Shown here piece by piece: positions 63,884 to 64,000 of a DNA stretch of 64,000 bases. The notes below the pieces were generated by a model, which was not told where the DNA came from, did not search any database, and saw only the letters and a list, made by a program, of their open reading frames with translations. Positions within the stretch are counted from its first letter, which is position 1. Every line of letters starts with the position of its first letter. The stretch comes from Comamonadaceae bacterium M7527 (GTDB lineage: Bacteria > Pseudomonadota > Gammaproteobacteria > Burkholderiales > Burkholderiaceae_C). The stretch covers positions 1,736,001-1,800,000 of the forward strand of contig CP087990.1 of assembly GCA_021044545.1 (NCBI GenBank), read 5' to 3'. Both the position numbers and the translations under genes were made by a program.

Positions 63884-64000
63884 ATGAATCAACAGACCAA
63901 CCGCCGCTCCTTCATCGCCTTGGGCGCGCTCGCGCTAATGGCTCCATCATTTGCAGTACACGCTGCACCAACCAAGCTTGTACAGGTCTGGAAAGACCCC
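63884..64000 (+). CDS. Exported protein, N-terminal 39 codons only (3' end outside window)
   Basis: ATG 63884 opens a frame to the window edge: a signal of twin-arginine type (NRRSFIALGALALMAPSF, cut probably after VHA) followed by PTKLVQVWKDP. Too little remains for a family call. The mature start slightly recalls a DUF of exported or lipoprotein-like proteins (VWKDP), but this is weak. Divergent from speB. Confidence 0.6.
   Translation, partial: MNQQTNRRSFIALGALALMAPSFAVHAAPTKLVQVWKDP

Overview
The window looks like chromosomal DNA of a betaproteobacterium, most likely Burkholderiales close to Comamonadaceae. The evidence is the gene content and order: rpmH-rnpA-yidD-yidC-mnmE diverging from dnaA-dnaN-gyrB, lptD-surA-rsmA diverging from amgK-rsmE, kdsD-kdsC-lptC diverging from a KefC-type antiporter, and metX-metW. 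The species cannot be named from sequence alone. No tRNA, rRNA, CRISPR array, IS element or prophage was seen; this is mainly core genome with accessory patches.

Layout. 1-7.6 kb: end of an unrecognised gene, cysQ, convergent gapA and tkt, then murU-pepP-MOSC. 7.7-11.1 kb: maeB and a barstar-like gene. 11.1-17.7 kb: rsmA, surA and lptD on the minus strand, amgK and rsmE on the plus strand. 17.7-25 kb: MFS carrier, lipase-like hydrolase, SulP transporter, metW and metX behind an attenuator-like leader, amtB. 25-31.4 kb: RRM protein, bicarbonate transport pair sbtA-sbtB, Kdo/LPS genes, KefC-type antiporter. 31.4-33.9 kb: a trimeric autotransporter adhesin with a collagen-like segment and a (CA)8 tract in its signal-peptide region, plus a 91-aa orphan with a YadA-type neck motif. 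33.9-44.6 kb: the replication-origin region, ending with gyrB and a YghU-like GST. 44.7-48 kb: purine-type permease, class II aldolase, lipid A acyltransferase. 48-63.7 kb: one long minus-strand polyamine locus (puuC, potIHGF, spuC, puuA, puuD, a TRAP transporter, puuB, speB). The window ends in the first codons of an exported protein.

How the genes work together. The polyamine locus encodes putrescine import (PotFGHI), agmatine hydrolysis to putrescine (SpeB), the full gamma-glutamyl route to GABA (PuuA, PuuB, PuuC, PuuD) and a transaminase entry (SpuC), with a TRAP transporter of unknown substrate in the middle. LptD, SurA, LptC, KdsC, KdsD and LpxL serve outer-membrane building; AmgK and MurU make up a peptidoglycan-sugar recycling pair.

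Two things dominate the second look. First, nine genes carry eleven reading-frame breaks, all small indels in short homopolymers or dinucleotide runs, and they include gapA, while dnaA, dnaN, gyrB, tkt, lptD, maeB and mnmE are intact. Sequencing or assembly indels are the simplest cause, but six of the eleven lie in the polyamine locus. Second, the adhesin has a well-placed ribosome binding site and ATG, then (CA)8, then the rest of its signal peptide in another frame. That is the arrangement expected of a phase-variable surface protein in the OFF state.
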